Source: Anaerolineae bacterium (GTDB lineage: Bacteria > Chloroflexota > Anaerolineae > UBA1429). Taken from it: DNA of 10,490 nt. Shown here piece after piece: positions 1 through 7,780 of the stretch. The position numbers were made by a program, and so were the translations under genes. Location: positions 1 through 10,490 of the forward strand of contig JAFGLK010000185.1 in assembly GCA_016928125.1 (NCBI GenBank), read 5' to 3'. Under the pieces are notes generated by a model, which saw nothing but the letters and a program-made list of their open reading frames with translations, did no database searches and was not told where the DNA came from. Each line of letters opens with the position of its first letter. The first letter of the stretch is position 1.

Positions 1-1440
1 ATCTCGTTCCTCATGGTCGTCGCTGCGCATCATCTGTTTCCCGAGGCGCACATCATCATCGACCACTCGGTGACATTGGGCGGCTTTTTCTGCCAGGTTG
101 AGGGGCGCCCGCTCTTTGCACAGGAGGAGCTTGAGGCGGTCGAGGCGCGCATGCGTGCGATCATCGCCGCCGATGAGCCGATTATCAAACAGCGCATGCC
201 GACCGAGGAGGCCGTGGCCCTTTTCCAAGCCCAAGGCTACGATGACAAAGTCCGCCTGATGCAGAGCTACGAAGGCAGTGATGTGACCGTCTACAGTCTG
301 TGCGGCGTGCAGGACTATTTCTATGGTCACATGATGCCCAGCACCGGCAAACTGCACCGCTTCTGTCTGGAACTCTATCCGCCCGGCTTTATCATCCGTC
401 TACCTCAACGCTTCTCGCCCACCTCCTTGCCAGCCTCGCGCGACTATCCCAAGCTCATGGAGGTCTATCGGCGCTATCGGGAGTGGATCAACATCCTGGG
501 CGTGGCGGATGTGGGGGCGCTCAATGCGGCGGTAGCCAGCGGCGAGATCCGGAAAGCGATCCTCGTGGCCGAGGCGCTGCACGAGAAGCGCATCTCGGAT
601 ATCGCCGACGCCATCGTGGCGCGCCGCCGCGAGACGCGCGTGGTGCTGATCGCTGGCCCATCGTCCTCGGGCAAGACCACCTTTGCGCGCCGTCTAGCGA
701 TCCAACTGATGGTCACCAGTCTGCGTCCTTTTGCCTTGGCTCTGGACGACTATTTCGTCGACCGTGACCAGAGCCCGCTCGACGAAGCCGGCAACTATGA
801 TTTCGAGGCTCTTGAGGCGATCGATGTACACCGCTTCAACCGAGACCTGATGGCTCTGATGGCTGGCCAGCGGGTTCGGCTTCCCCACTATGATTTCAAG
901 AGTGGCAAGAGCGTGGCCGGCGAGGAAGCTCAGTTGAACAGTGAGGCCATCATTCTCGTGGAGGGCATCCACGGCCTCAATCCCGCGTTGGTCCCCGAGC
1001 TGCCGCCCGAGTGCGTTTTTCGCGTGTATGCTTCGGCCCTGACGCAACTCAACATCGACCATCACAATCGCGTGCCCACGACGGACACGCGTCTGCTGCG
1101 GCGCATCGTCCGCGACGCGCGCTCCAGAGGGTACCTGGCCCAAGACACGATTGGACGCTGGGAGAGCGTGCGCCGAGGGGAGGAGCGCAACATCTTTCCC
1201 TATCAGGAGAATGCCGATGTGATGTTCAACTCGGCCCTGGTCTATGAGCTGGCGGTGCTCAAGCCCTTCGCCGAGCCGCTCCTGCTGCGGGTGCCAGAGG
1301 GAACCGAGGAAGCACTCGAGGCGCGTCGCTTGCTGGCCTTTCTGCGTTGGGTGCGACCCTGCGAACCGGACCTGGTGCCGGATAACTCGCTGTTGCGCGA
1401 GTTTATCGGCGGGTCGATCCTGCAAGACTTTCAGTTCTGA
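1..1440 (+). CDS. Uridine kinase-like nucleoside kinase (TGS/tRNA-SAD type), 5' end outside window
   Basis: A P-loop kinase of the phosphoribulokinase/uridine kinase family, expected to phosphorylate a nucleoside such as uridine in the cytosol. The frame is open to the left edge, and the text starts inside the threonyl-tRNA-synthetase-like second domain (HHLFPEAHIIIDHS, just after the ATG at 13). In this family a TGS domain precedes it, so roughly 60-80 residues are probably missing and the ATG at 13 is not the true start. Counting from that ATG, Walker A is GPSSSGKTT at residues 215-223. The substrate and Mg region follows as LDDYFVDRD near 245-253, then the ILVEGIHGLNP strand, and an Arg-rich lid (RLLRRIVRDARSRG). 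The order tRNA-SAD-like then kinase is typical. It ends in TGA and converges on the cupin gene, whose stop lies 21 bp away; no clear terminator is seen between them. Substrate specificity cannot be read from the sequence. Confidence 0.88.
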   Translation: MSFLMVVAAHHLFPEAHIIIDHSVTLGGFFCQVEGRPLFAQEELEAVEARMRAIIAADEPIIKQRMPTEEAVALFQAQGYDDKVRLMQSYEGSDVTVYSLCGVQDYFYGHMMPSTGKLHRFCLELYPPGFIIRLPQRFSPTSLPASRDYPKLMEVYRRYREWINILGVADVGALNAAVASGEIRKAILVAEALHEKRISDIADAIVARRRETRVVLIAGPSSSGKTTFARRLAIQLMVTSLRPFALALDDYFVDRDQSPLDEAGNYDFEALEAIDVHRFNRDLMALMAGQRVRLPHYDFKSGKSVAGEEAQLNSEAIILVEGIHGLNPALVPELPPECVFRVYASALTQLNIDHHNRVPTTDTRLLRRIVRDARSRGYLAQDTIGRWESVRRGEERNIFPYQENADVMFNSALVYELAVLKPFAEPLLLRVPEGTEEALEARRLLAFLRWVRPCEPDLVPDNSLLREFIGGSILQDFQF

Positions 1441-1461
1441 AACCGGAGGAGGCGGCCCAGA

Positions 1462-2169
1462 TCAGTCCAGCCCCGTCTCGCCCATCAATCCCATGTGGGC
1501 CGCAGGCGTCACTTGATCGTGAATGAACCCAAGCGCGAGCGCCTGCCCTTGAGCCGACAGCCGATGAATGGTGTTGCGCGGGATCACCCCCACATCGTTG
1601 GCCTCCAAGCGCACGCCACCATGCTCGGTGCCCACCTCCAGGTGCCCCTCGCGCACCCATAACAACTCATCATGCTCCACGTGTCTGTGCCAGGGCGTGG
1701 TGCCCGCGCAGTGCATCCGACGCAGCGACATCTCATCCACTTGGGCCAGCCGCTCGGATCGGTAGGCGGGCCGAGAGCCATCAGGCGAGATCCTGAGGGA
1801 GCCTTTGGATAGCTCGCCCGCTCGCTCGTCGACGAATAGCTGGCCGTGGCCGTTCTTGCGATCGGGGTCGGTCTGTGCCTGAAAGAGCATCACCAGAGTG
1901 TGCACAATCGAGCCCGACCGGTGAGTGAGGCCGCGCGGAATGACGACGAACTCGTCATCCACCAGCGCGACATTGCCCCAATCCGTGTCGATGCCCATCA
2001 CGCCATCGATGACGACGAAAAGCTCGTCCTGCGAGATGTGGCGATGCTTGGCGACAAACCCGTCACACACGTACAGATAGGCCGAGAAATGATCGATGGT
2101 CGCCACCCGATGCATCAGGAACGGCACATCCAGCTTGTGGCCGAGAGTGATGATGTTGGTCTTCTTCAT
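1462..2169 (-). CDS. Bicupin domain protein
   Basis: A 235-residue protein with two cupin barrels. Both carry a complete metal-ligand set: barrel 1 has H42, H44, E49 and H83; barrel 2 has H161, H163, E168 and H202. Two intact sites suggest an enzyme (dioxygenase, isomerase or similar) rather than a pure binding protein, but the substrate cannot be named. No signal peptide is seen, so it is probably cytosolic. The start is the ATG at 2169 (MKKTNIITLG). The alternative ATG at 2202 would lie in the loop of the terminator hairpin of the upstream gene and has no ribosome binding site. The ribosome binding site for 2169 is also weak (GGGAC about 8 nt upstream). The gene follows the DUF4139 gene on the same strand but is separated by that terminator, so it depends on read-through or on a promoter not recognised here. 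Confidence 0.8.
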   Translation of the reverse strand: MKKTNIITLGHKLDVPFLMHRVATIDHFSAYLYVCDGFVAKHRHISQDELFVVIDGVMGIDTDWGNVALVDDEFVVIPRGLTHRSGSIVHTLVMLFQAQTDPDRKNGHGQLFVDERAGELSKGSLRISPDGSRPAYRSERLAQVDEMSLRRMHCAGTTPWHRHVEHDELLWVREGHLEVGTEHGGVRLEANDVGVIPRNTIHRLSAQGQALALGFIHDQVTPAAHMGLMGETGLD

Positions 2170-2185
2170 GTCAGCGTCCCAGAGA

Positions 2186-2217
2186 AAAGCCCTGAGCTCC
2201 ATCGAGCCCAGGGCTTT
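2186..2217 (-). terminator. Rho-independent-type terminator of the DUF4139 gene
   Basis: On the minus strand a 14-bp stem with one G-U pair (arms 2217-2204 and 2199-2186) and a GATG loop begins 18 nt after the DUF4139 stop codon. It is followed by TTTTCTCT, so the U tract is interrupted and termination may be incomplete. The hairpin occupies most of the gap before the cupin gene. Confidence 0.75.
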
Positions 2218-2235
2218 CGATTGACCCAGACCCGC

Positions 2236-3987
2236 TCACCAGGCATAGAGGACAGTGTACTGCAGGCTCGCCTCGTCATCGGCGTCTATCGCGACGTCGG
2301 AACGGAAGGTCGTGGCATCGACCATCTCATACTCGGCATCGATCGTGATGATCTCGGCCTCGGATGCGCGGAAGAGATGCTCGATAACCCGCACCACGAC
2401 ATCCTCGGCCTTGTGATTGCGTAGCGTGATCTTGATGCTCTCCTCGGCTGCGTTGTCGCCGATCTTGCGGAAGGCCACCTGGGTGCGCTCGCCCACCACG
2501 TCAAAGGCATCGCCCAGGTAGAGCGACAGGAGCTCGTTTCTAGGCGTGTGGTCGATGGTATCCTCGCCCACGAACTCGGCGCCACCATCTACATCCTCCT
2601 GGTATACCCGCACGAGGCCGCTGGGCAAGGGAATGCCTAGCCCGGCCTCCTCAGAGTTGGTGAACTCAAGCAGCGCTTGCACCGGGGCCTCGCCACCCAG
2701 CCCATAGTCGGCATCGGCGATCACCCGACCCGTTTGCACCAGGGGCGAGGCTTCGTACAGGAGTACCTTCGTGGCCGAGATGACCGGCGCCGCTGCAAAC
2801 TCGATCTGCTTGGTCTGATTGTGGCCCACCGTCACCAGGCGCTGGACCTCATAGATATGGTACTCAAAGAAAGCCCGTTCCTCGACCTGGGGAGGCGCTG
2901 CCAGGACCATTCTCTGCTCTTCAGCGGCATCGAAGGTCATCAGCTTCGGTGTCGTCACCCGGTGCACGTCTCCTGCCACCAGCTTGAGGCGGGCCTCGTT
3001 ATACGCAGCCCCGCTGCGATTGTCGACCGTCACCCAACCATTGAGCGCGAGCGAGGCGCCATCCGAAGCGAGCATCGCGATATAGTCGGCGCGCCAGTTG
3101 ATCCCAGATGTCAGATAGGTCACGCGCACATCTTGCTCGCCGCCCTGAGCCGCATCGAGCAGCCATACGAGCGATGGTTTCGTGATCAGGCCTTCAGGCA
3201 ACTGGGGAAAGGCGAACTCTTGGATCTGTTCCAGCCTGATGACTCTGATCCCGTCCTCAGTGGCGAGGATCACGTCATCGACACCAGAGAGCAACGTGCC
3301 CGTGTAGATGCTGCCCTCTTGGGTTCTCAAGCCGATCTCACCGTCTAGGTACCTCTCGAGTAGCTTGGCGGTGCTGACCAGGTCATATTCGTAATTCTGT
3401 TCGAGCACCAAGGTGCCCTCGGGATCGGTCAATGAGACAAAGTGTACGCTGGTCGGCTCGATCCCAGAGGGGACATCGCTGTAGCGGATCCTGTTGGATC
3501 CTGCTTCCAGGGCCAGCGTGCGGACCTCCTTGACCAGGCCGAGGTTCTGATTGTAGACCGTGAGTTGCAGGCTGGATCTCTGCTCGGCAGGCACCGAGCG
3601 AGTCAAGCCAGGTGCCGTCTCAGTCAGCGGGAGCGTACCGGTGACCACGGCGGGCGCCACCGTAACGGTCTCGGTGACGGCGATGCTGACAGTCGGCGTC
3701 AGCTCTACCGCGGCCTCTATTGTCGCTTCGGGGGTCAACGTTGGGCCCTCTTCCTCGGCCGGTTCGGGCTCCTCAACCTCGGCTTCCGCCGTGACCTCGA
3801 GGGTGGGCTCCAAAGTCACCGTCGCTTCAGGCTCCGATGTGGCCGTGGCCTCGATGGTCTCCGTGGGGCTAACCTCGGTCTCTGGCGTGGCCGTTTGTTC
3901 TTGCGCCAGGCCGGAGAGGGACAGGAGCAGCAGCACCGCCAAGACAAGCAGAATCCAACCCGTGTAGCGCAGCCCCTTGCCTAGCAT
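2236..3987 (-). CDS. Secreted DUF4139 domain protein with Thr/Glu/Pro-rich linker
   Basis: A 583-residue exported protein of unknown function. Residues 1-28 look like a signal peptide: basic start, a Leu/Val-rich core, and a GLA cleavage site before Q29. Residues 29-135 are a low-complexity stretch rich in Thr, Glu, Pro, Val and Ala, a probable extended spacer. From about 140 the DUF4139 fold begins (LQLTVYNQNLGLVKEVRTL), and it runs to the C-terminus, which ends in the usual beta-strand pattern (LQYTVLYAW). The landmark VTYLTSGINWRADY is typical of the family. No transmembrane anchor follows the signal peptide and there is no lipobox Cys, so the protein is expected to be free or held by other means. 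The start at ATG 3987 is chosen because AAAGGAGG sits 8 nt upstream; a GTG at 4017 would add ten residues but lacks such a site. It has its own promoter and terminator, so it may be monocistronic. Confidence 0.82.
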   Translation of the reverse strand: MLGKGLRYTGWILLVLAVLLLLSLSGLAQEQTATPETEVSPTETIEATATSEPEATVTLEPTLEVTAEAEVEEPEPAEEEGPTLTPEATIEAAVELTPTVSIAVTETVTVAPAVVTGTLPLTETAPGLTRSVPAEQRSSLQLTVYNQNLGLVKEVRTLALEAGSNRIRYSDVPSGIEPTSVHFVSLTDPEGTLVLEQNYEYDLVSTAKLLERYLDGEIGLRTQEGSIYTGTLLSGVDDVILATEDGIRVIRLEQIQEFAFPQLPEGLITKPSLVWLLDAAQGGEQDVRVTYLTSGINWRADYIAMLASDGASLALNGWVTVDNRSGAAYNEARLKLVAGDVHRVTTPKLMTFDAAEEQRMVLAAPPQVEERAFFEYHIYEVQRLVTVGHNQTKQIEFAAAPVISATKVLLYEASPLVQTGRVIADADYGLGGEAPVQALLEFTNSEEAGLGIPLPSGLVRVYQEDVDGGAEFVGEDTIDHTPRNELLSLYLGDAFDVVGERTQVAFRKIGDNAAEESIKITLRNHKAEDVVVRVIEHLFRASEAEIITIDAEYEMVDATTFRSDVAIDADDEASLQYTVLYAW

Positions 3988-3995
3988 CACGCACC

Positions 3996-4003
3996 CCTCC
4001 TTT
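3996..4003 (-). promoter_or_regulatory. Strong Shine-Dalgarno of the DUF4139 gene
   Basis: AAAGGAGG on the minus strand, 8 nt before ATG 3987. It decides the start in favour of 3987 over the GTG at 4017. Confidence 0.85.
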
Positions 4004-4032
4004 GAAGGTAACCCCACCTATGTGAAAGACTA

Positions 4033-4049
4033 GCCGCGATGAACGCGGC
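4033..4049 (-). other. Small hairpin in the DUF4139 leader
   Basis: A perfect 6-bp stem (4049-4044 with 4038-4033) and a 5-nt loop (TTCAT on the minus strand) in the predicted 80-nt untranslated leader. It is not followed by a U tract, so it is unlikely to be a terminator. It may only stabilise the leader. Confidence 0.4.
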
Positions 4050-4057
4050 GCGCCCGA

Positions 4058-4137
4058 CAGCCTGAGCGCTTCCCATTATACCTATCGGCAGGAGCGTTGG
4101 CAACGGGCCGCGCGCGCTGAGCGCCAGCCTGAGCGCT
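4058..4137. repeat. Direct repeats flanking the DUF4139 promoter
   Basis: The 13-mer CAGCCTGAGCGCT occurs at 4058-4070 and 4125-4137, 67 bp apart. Its core CTGAGCGC occurs a third time at 4117-4124. One copy lies over the predicted transcription start and two lie upstream of the -35 box, an arrangement compatible with a repressor or activator site. The GC-rich background lowers the weight of the 8-mer, less so of the 13-mer. Confidence 0.5.
4075..4103 (-). promoter_or_regulatory. Sigma70-type promoter of the DUF4139 gene
   Basis: On the minus strand TTGCCA (4103-4098), a spacer of exactly 17 nt, and TATAAT (4080-4075). That is 5 of 6 and 6 of 6 matches to consensus. The predicted transcript start is near 4068, giving a leader of about 80 nt before ATG 3987. 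Confidence 0.72.
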
Positions 4138-4144
4138 GTGCGAC

Positions 4145-5617
4145 CTAGGCCAAACCGGAGAGGCGTGAGATCAGCAGGCTAACGGTGATTCCCGTCACAC
4201 CGCCGATGACGGTCTGCATCACCGTATGAGCGCCCAGTTTGACACGTGCCCAAGCGACCAGCGGCACGAACAGCAACACGGGAGCTGCCCCAACGCCCAA
4301 CGCGACGACAATCAAGGCCGTGCTGGCGGCGATGCTGCTGACGTGCTGACTCACCTTCCACCACACCGTGATCATCAGGTTGATGATCACCAGAGCCAGA
4401 ACCGTCCAGTAGACCACCAGCAACGAGCGCGGGCCGCCGAGGAAGATGAGGACGAGCAGAGGCACCAATGCTGCAAAAAGGGATGTCAGTACGAGGACGG
4501 GCTGAAGGCGCTCACGCCGGTCCGAGACGTGCCAGTCGCTGATGCCGCCGTGCCGGAACTGGCGTGCCCACACAGCTAGGGGGATCGCTACCCCAAGCGT
4601 CGCGGTAACCGCTGCCCACAGCAGGCCCTGTTGCCAAGGAATGCTATCGGAGAGCACCATCACCAGCATGAGCGGTACCGCTACATAATGGGGACTGACG
4701 AAACGCGAGATGAGCATCGCCGTGCGGTTTGACCATTGAATCTCGCTCACCAGCGTACCCAGGATGATCAGCAGCCCCCCCGCCACATGTCGGCCCAGGA
4801 GCACATCACCTGCCCACAACAAGCCAAACAGGGCCGCAAAGACCGGCTCGCCGGTAAAGATGAGGGCCGTGTGGGTGGGCGTGGTGAAGCGCTGCATCGC
4901 GGTCTGGATCCCAAACGCCACCGCTGTCGCCAGAATGCCCGTAAAGCCGGCCGCCAACCATGTGGAGCGCTCCGGCATGGGCCAGGTGGGCTCGGTGACC
5001 AACGCGACGACGCCGCTCACCAAGGTCACAGTGACCACCTGGACGATCGTCAGCGCAATCGGATCGGCTTTGGGGGCAAAGGCACTGACCGTCACGATGT
5101 GCAACGCAAAGGAAAAGGCACACATCAAGACCAGCAGATCCCCGCGAGCGATCCCCAGATCCCGTTCGATCGAGAGCAACGCCAGCCCGACCGTGGCCAA
5201 GCCTACTCCAAGGATCGCCTTGGCGGCGGGGCGCTCGCGCAGCAGGCTGGCTGATAGGATGGGCACCATGACCACGTACAGGCCCGTGATAAAGCCGGTC
5301 TTGGACGCGCTGGTATAACGCAGCCCCACGGTTTGGAACGCATAGCCTGCGAAAAGAAACAGCCCGATCAGGGCGCCAGCGCCCAATCCGCGCCAGCCGA
5401 GGGTGCGCAGTCGCCGCCAGCCCAACGGCAAAAGAGCGAGCGTCGCAAAGGCGAAGCGCAGTGTGAGGAAAGGAAACACGGGATACGAAGAGACGACATC
5501 CTTGACCATGACGAAAGTGCTCCCCCAAATCAGCGTCACCATCAGGAGGAGCAGATCGGCCCAAATCTGTCTACGGCTGTCAGCCTTGGCCATCGCCAAT
5601 ACCTGCGAGGGATTCAC
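4145..5617 (-). CDS. EamA (DMT) transporter fused to a PAP2-like membrane domain
   Basis: A 490-residue integral membrane protein. Residues about 18-150 and 159-292 are two EamA repeats of the drug/metabolite transporter superfamily (WGSTF at 31-35; [11 protein letters not shown] in repeat 2), expected to export a small metabolite. Residues about 298-490 add a second multi-spanning module resembling PAP2-like proteins: WKVSQH (H425), and ARVKLGAH with R458 and H464. The usual Asp of the Arg-x5-His-x3-Asp motif is Gln468, and no KxxxxxxRP motif is evident, so phosphatase activity is doubtful. Usual DMT proteins are about 300 residues, so this is a fusion. The frame is continuous with no sign of a frameshift. 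The GTG start at 5617 overlaps the chelatase stop (GTGA), suggesting translational coupling. ATG 5593 is an alternative that removes eight residues. The substrate is unknown; metal or tetrapyrrole-related transport would only be a guess from operon context. Confidence 0.8.
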   Translation of the reverse strand: MNPSQVLAMAKADSRRQIWADLLLLMVTLIWGSTFVMVKDVVSSYPVFPFLTLRFAFATLALLPLGWRRLRTLGWRGLGAGALIGLFLFAGYAFQTVGLRYTSASKTGFITGLYVVMVPILSASLLRERPAAKAILGVGLATVGLALLSIERDLGIARGDLLVLMCAFSFALHIVTVSAFAPKADPIALTIVQVVTVTLVSGVVALVTEPTWPMPERSTWLAAGFTGILATAVAFGIQTAMQRFTTPTHTALIFTGEPVFAALFGLLWAGDVLLGRHVAGGLLIILGTLVSEIQWSNRTAMLISRFVSPHYVAVPLMLVMVLSDSIPWQQGLLWAAVTATLGVAIPLAVWARQFRHGGISDWHVSDRRERLQPVLVLTSLFAALVPLLVLIFLGGPRSLLVVYWTVLALVIINLMITVWWKVSQHVSSIAASTALIVVALGVGAAPVLLFVPLVAWARVKLGAHTVMQTVIGGVTGITVSLLISRLSGLA

Positions 5618-7653
5618 GCGTTGAGTTCTCGGCGCACCGTCTGGTAGAGGCTCTCTGCGCGAAGATCGGTTAGGTTGTAGCAGGGCGCCTCCAGCGTCTC
5701 AGCTAACTCTCGCGCCAGTCCGCGATCCAGGGACTCGTGCTCGGTGTTGATCACCACGGCGCGGATCGACTTTTCAGCAAACATGTCAGCCACCATGAGC
5801 GATTCCTCGCGGGGGGGCATGCCCATCATCGAGACGTTGCCCGCGCCATCGGTCAACAGGATCATCAAGGGCATGATCTCGCTATCCTGGGCCTTTTCCC
5901 GTTCGATGATCTGGAAGGCGAGCATCAGCCCGGCCGAGAGCGGCGTCTTGCCGCCCACAGGGATATCTTGCAGGGCCTTCTTGGCCATCTCCACGCTCGA
6001 CGTGGGCGGGAGAACCAGGTTGGCCCGGTCTTTCTGGAAAGAGACCATACACACGCGATCGCGCTTTTGGTAGGCATCCACCAGGAGGGACATAATCGCC
6101 CCCTTGGTGGCAGCCATGCGTTCGGCCGCGGCCATGGACCAACTGGCGTCCACGGCAAACACGATCAGATTGGCCGCCTTGCGCACGCGCACCTTGCGGT
6201 GCAGATCCTGATCGTGGATGGCTATCGTCGTATGCTCGTGCTCGCGGTCGGCCTGCTGCATCGCTGCGGAGCGCACCGTAGCATCTAGTGCGATGTCGTC
6301 GTAGCGGCCGGGCGCATAGCGCGCATAGATGTAGCGACCCCGCTTGCGACTCGTCATGGTGCGACTGCGTCGGCCTGATGACCGGCGCGCCATGCGATCC
6401 ACCGGCGTTTTGAGAGTGGGCGGCTTGACCATGTCACCGATGCGCACCGGCGTGTTGGCCTCGCGAAGATAGTCGAGCGATTGGGCGTCGTTATGATGCC
6501 CACGCAGCGGCAGGCCTTCAGCAGACATGTTCGCATCGGGCTGTGTCTGGCGCTCTACCGAGTCAGTTTTTTTTTCCCCGGGAGTCGCGACGCTCTGGCT
6601 GCCCTGCTGGTCATCCGACGAGGGGATACGGCAGCGCGCCTGCTCAAGGCGCTGCTCGAGCTGCTCCATCTTTGCCTGCGTATCCTCAAAGGGCTTGCGC
6701 CGCAGACGATGGGGCAATGCCAGCTCTGCAGCGATCAAGATGTCCGCTTCGCAGATCCTGTCACGGCCGTCAAAGGCAGCTTGCGCCAGCGCCGTCTTGA
6801 GGATCACGATGTCGGCGCGATGGCCATCGACCTCCATCTCGACTGTGAGTTGGGCGATGCCGTAGAGGTCCCGTTCCTCATAGGTCACCTGAGGCAAAAG
6901 CGCACGGGCCGCCGCGATCCGTTCGGTGAGCATCTCCTCTGCCGCCAGCCAGTCGGAGTAAAAGGCCTCCGGATCCTGCTCATAGGCCACGCGCCGACGG
7001 AGAATGTCCACGCGCTGTGTCGCGTCCGCGATGCCCTGAATATCGACACAGAGCGCAAAGCGGTCTAGCAGCTGGGGGCGCAGCTCGCCCTCTTCCGGGT
7101 TCATGGTGCCCACCAGGATGAAACGCGCGGGATGCGAAAAGGAGATGCCCTCCCGCTCCACGACATTCACGCCCATGGCGGCCGAGTCCAGCAACAGATC
7201 GACCACATGGTCATCCAACAGATTGACCTCATCCACATACAGCAGGCCGCGGTTGGCCGCCGCGAGCACGCCGGCCTCAAAGTGCTTCTCGCCGAATTTG
7301 ATCGCGCGCTCGATATCCAGAGTGCCTACCACGCGATCCTCGGTCGCGCTGACGGGCAGATCGACAAAGCGCGTCTTTTTCAGCACAACCGGCAAGATCT
7401 CGCCGGCTGCGAACCGCTCTCGGCAGCTGTCGCACATGAGATCGACCCGATAGGGGTCGCAGTTGAACACACAGTCCTGAACCACTTCCACCTCGGGCAA
7501 CAAGGCGGCCAGCGCTCTCGCGGCGGTGGACTTGGCGGTGCCTCGCTCGCCTCGGATGAGCACGCCGCCAATCTGCGGGCTAATGGCATTAAGGATCAAT
7601 GCCCGGCGCATGCGATCCTGGCCGACGATAGCTGTAAACGGGAAAACTTGCAT
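5614..7653 (-). CDS. chlD: ChlI-ChlD fusion: magnesium/cobalt chelatase AAA+ and VWA subunit
   Basis: A 679-residue ATP-driven motor subunit of a class I chelatase, which inserts Mg2+ or Co2+ into a tetrapyrrole together with a large ChlH/CobN subunit. AAA+ half, residues 1-325: Walker [10 protein letters not shown] (35-43), Walker B LLYVDE (137-142), sensor GTMNPEEG (182-189), and DRF (197-199). Cysteines at 61, 65, 74 and 77 form a possible metal-binding insert. A polar linker spans about 325-490, and the VWA half covers about 495-679 with MIDAS residues D502, S504, S506, T570 and D602. No pigment-synthesis genes or large subunit lie nearby; cobalamin synthesis is the more likely role in a non-phototroph, but this is inference. 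ATG 7653 has GAGG 7 nt upstream and a near-consensus promoter. The stop overlaps the start of the EamA/PAP2 gene. A run of nine A at codons 360-363 could produce a truncated AAA+-only form (see separate entry). Confidence 0.88.
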   Translation of the reverse strand: MQVFPFTAIVGQDRMRRALILNAISPQIGGVLIRGERGTAKSTAARALAALLPEVEVVQDCVFNCDPYRVDLMCDSCRERFAAGEILPVVLKKTRFVDLPVSATEDRVVGTLDIERAIKFGEKHFEAGVLAAANRGLLYVDEVNLLDDHVVDLLLDSAAMGVNVVEREGISFSHPARFILVGTMNPEEGELRPQLLDRFALCVDIQGIADATQRVDILRRRVAYEQDPEAFYSDWLAAEEMLTERIAAARALLPQVTYEERDLYGIAQLTVEMEVDGHRADIVILKTALAQAAFDGRDRICEADILIAAELALPHRLRRKPFEDTQAKMEQLEQRLEQARCRIPSSDDQQGSQSVATPGEKKTDSVERQTQPDANMSAEGLPLRGHHNDAQSLDYLREANTPVRIGDMVKPPTLKTPVDRMARRSSGRRSRTMTSRKRGRYIYARYAPGRYDDIALDATVRSAAMQQADREHEHTTIAIHDQDLHRKVRVRKAANLIVFAVDASWSMAAAERMAATKGAIMSLLVDAYQKRDRVCMVSFQKDRANLVLPPTSSVEMAKKALQDIPVGGKTPLSAGLMLAFQIIEREKAQDSEIMPLMILLTDGAGNVSMMGMPPREESLMVADMFAEKSIRAVVINTEHESLDRGLARELAETLEAPCYNLTDLRAESLYQTVRRELNA
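6563..6579 (-). other. A9 slippery site in the chelatase gene (candidate programmed frameshift)
   Basis: The minus strand reads GGGG, then nine A (6575-6567), then CTGA. In frame it encodes G359-E360-K361-K362-T363, just past the AAA+ half. A -1 shift after the Lys codons gives AAC then TGA (6565-6563), ending a product of 363 residues. A +1 shift gives CTG ACT CGG TAG, with the stop at 6557-6555. Either yields a ChlI-sized ATPase. A 6-bp stem (CAGACA/TGTCTG, 16-nt loop) begins 17 nt after the A run, rather far for a ribosomal stimulator, and no clear upstream Shine-Dalgarno is seen. Transcriptional slippage on A9 is therefore at least as plausible. Frameshifted chlD genes making both small and medium subunits (fs-chlD) are a described class. 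Confidence 0.65.
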
Positions 7654-7679
7654 ACAGACCTCGTGTCATTTGCTGATGT

Positions 7680-7694
7680 TTGTCAACAGGACAA
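7680..7694. repeat. Inverted repeat over the chelatase transcript start
   Basis: TTGTC (7680-7684) and GACAA (7690-7694) form a palindrome with a 5-nt centre. It overlaps the edge of the -10 box and the predicted start (about 7687) of the chelatase operon, a position suited to a repressor. The arms are short, so this is tentative. Confidence 0.35.
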
Positions 7695-7722
7695 GTATAG
7701 TCCGCTTCACTGGATGTGTCAA
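7694..7722 (-). promoter_or_regulatory. Near-consensus sigma70 promoter of the chelatase operon
   Basis: On the minus strand TTGACA (7722-7717, perfect), a 17-nt spacer, and TATACT (7699-7694, 5 of 6). The predicted start is near 7687, leaving a leader of about 33 nt before ATG 7653. It points away from selD, whose promoter is back to back with it. Confidence 0.78.
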
Positions 7723-7723
7723 T

Positions 7724-7741
7724 TGGCGCGGATGCGCGCCA
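7724..7741. repeat. Palindrome between the divergent -35 boxes
   Basis: TGGCGCG, loop GATG, CGCGCCA: perfect 7-nt arms lying 1 bp from the chelatase -35 box and 10 bp from the selD -35 box. It is a possible operator for joint control. The same arms recur in the SECIS hairpin at 7942-7960. Confidence 0.45.
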
Positions 7742-7751
7742 CTTCTCAAAC

Positions 7752-7780
7752 TTGGGCCAACTCTGACACCGTCCTATAAT
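7752..7780 (+). promoter_or_regulatory. Promoter of selD
   Basis: TTGGGC (7752-7757), a 17-nt spacer, and a perfect TATAAT (7775-7780). The predicted start is near 7787, 49 nt before ATG 7836. The inverted repeat GACACC/GGTGTC (7765-7770 and 7786-7791) brackets the -10 box, and a further hairpin (stem 7790-7795 with 7800-7805) lies in the leader. Confidence 0.65.

Noticed and set aside
694..1425. Antisense frame of 243 codons opposite the nucleoside kinase
   Set aside because: Shadow of a well-supported gene, with no recognisable domain.
13..1440. ATG at 13 as the true start of the nucleoside kinase
   Set aside because: The frame is open to the edge, no ribosome binding site is visible, and the family's TGS domain would be missing.
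1846..3348. Plus-strand frames opposite the cupin and DUF4139 genes
   Set aside because: Composition is His/Arg/Asp-rich shadow sequence. The minus-strand products have clear domains, a ribosome binding site, a promoter and a terminator.
5811..5817. Run of seven C (minus strand) in the VWA domain as a second slippery site
   Set aside because: It lies inside a conserved domain at ordinary Pro codons in a GC-rich genome, and a shift there would only destroy the domain.
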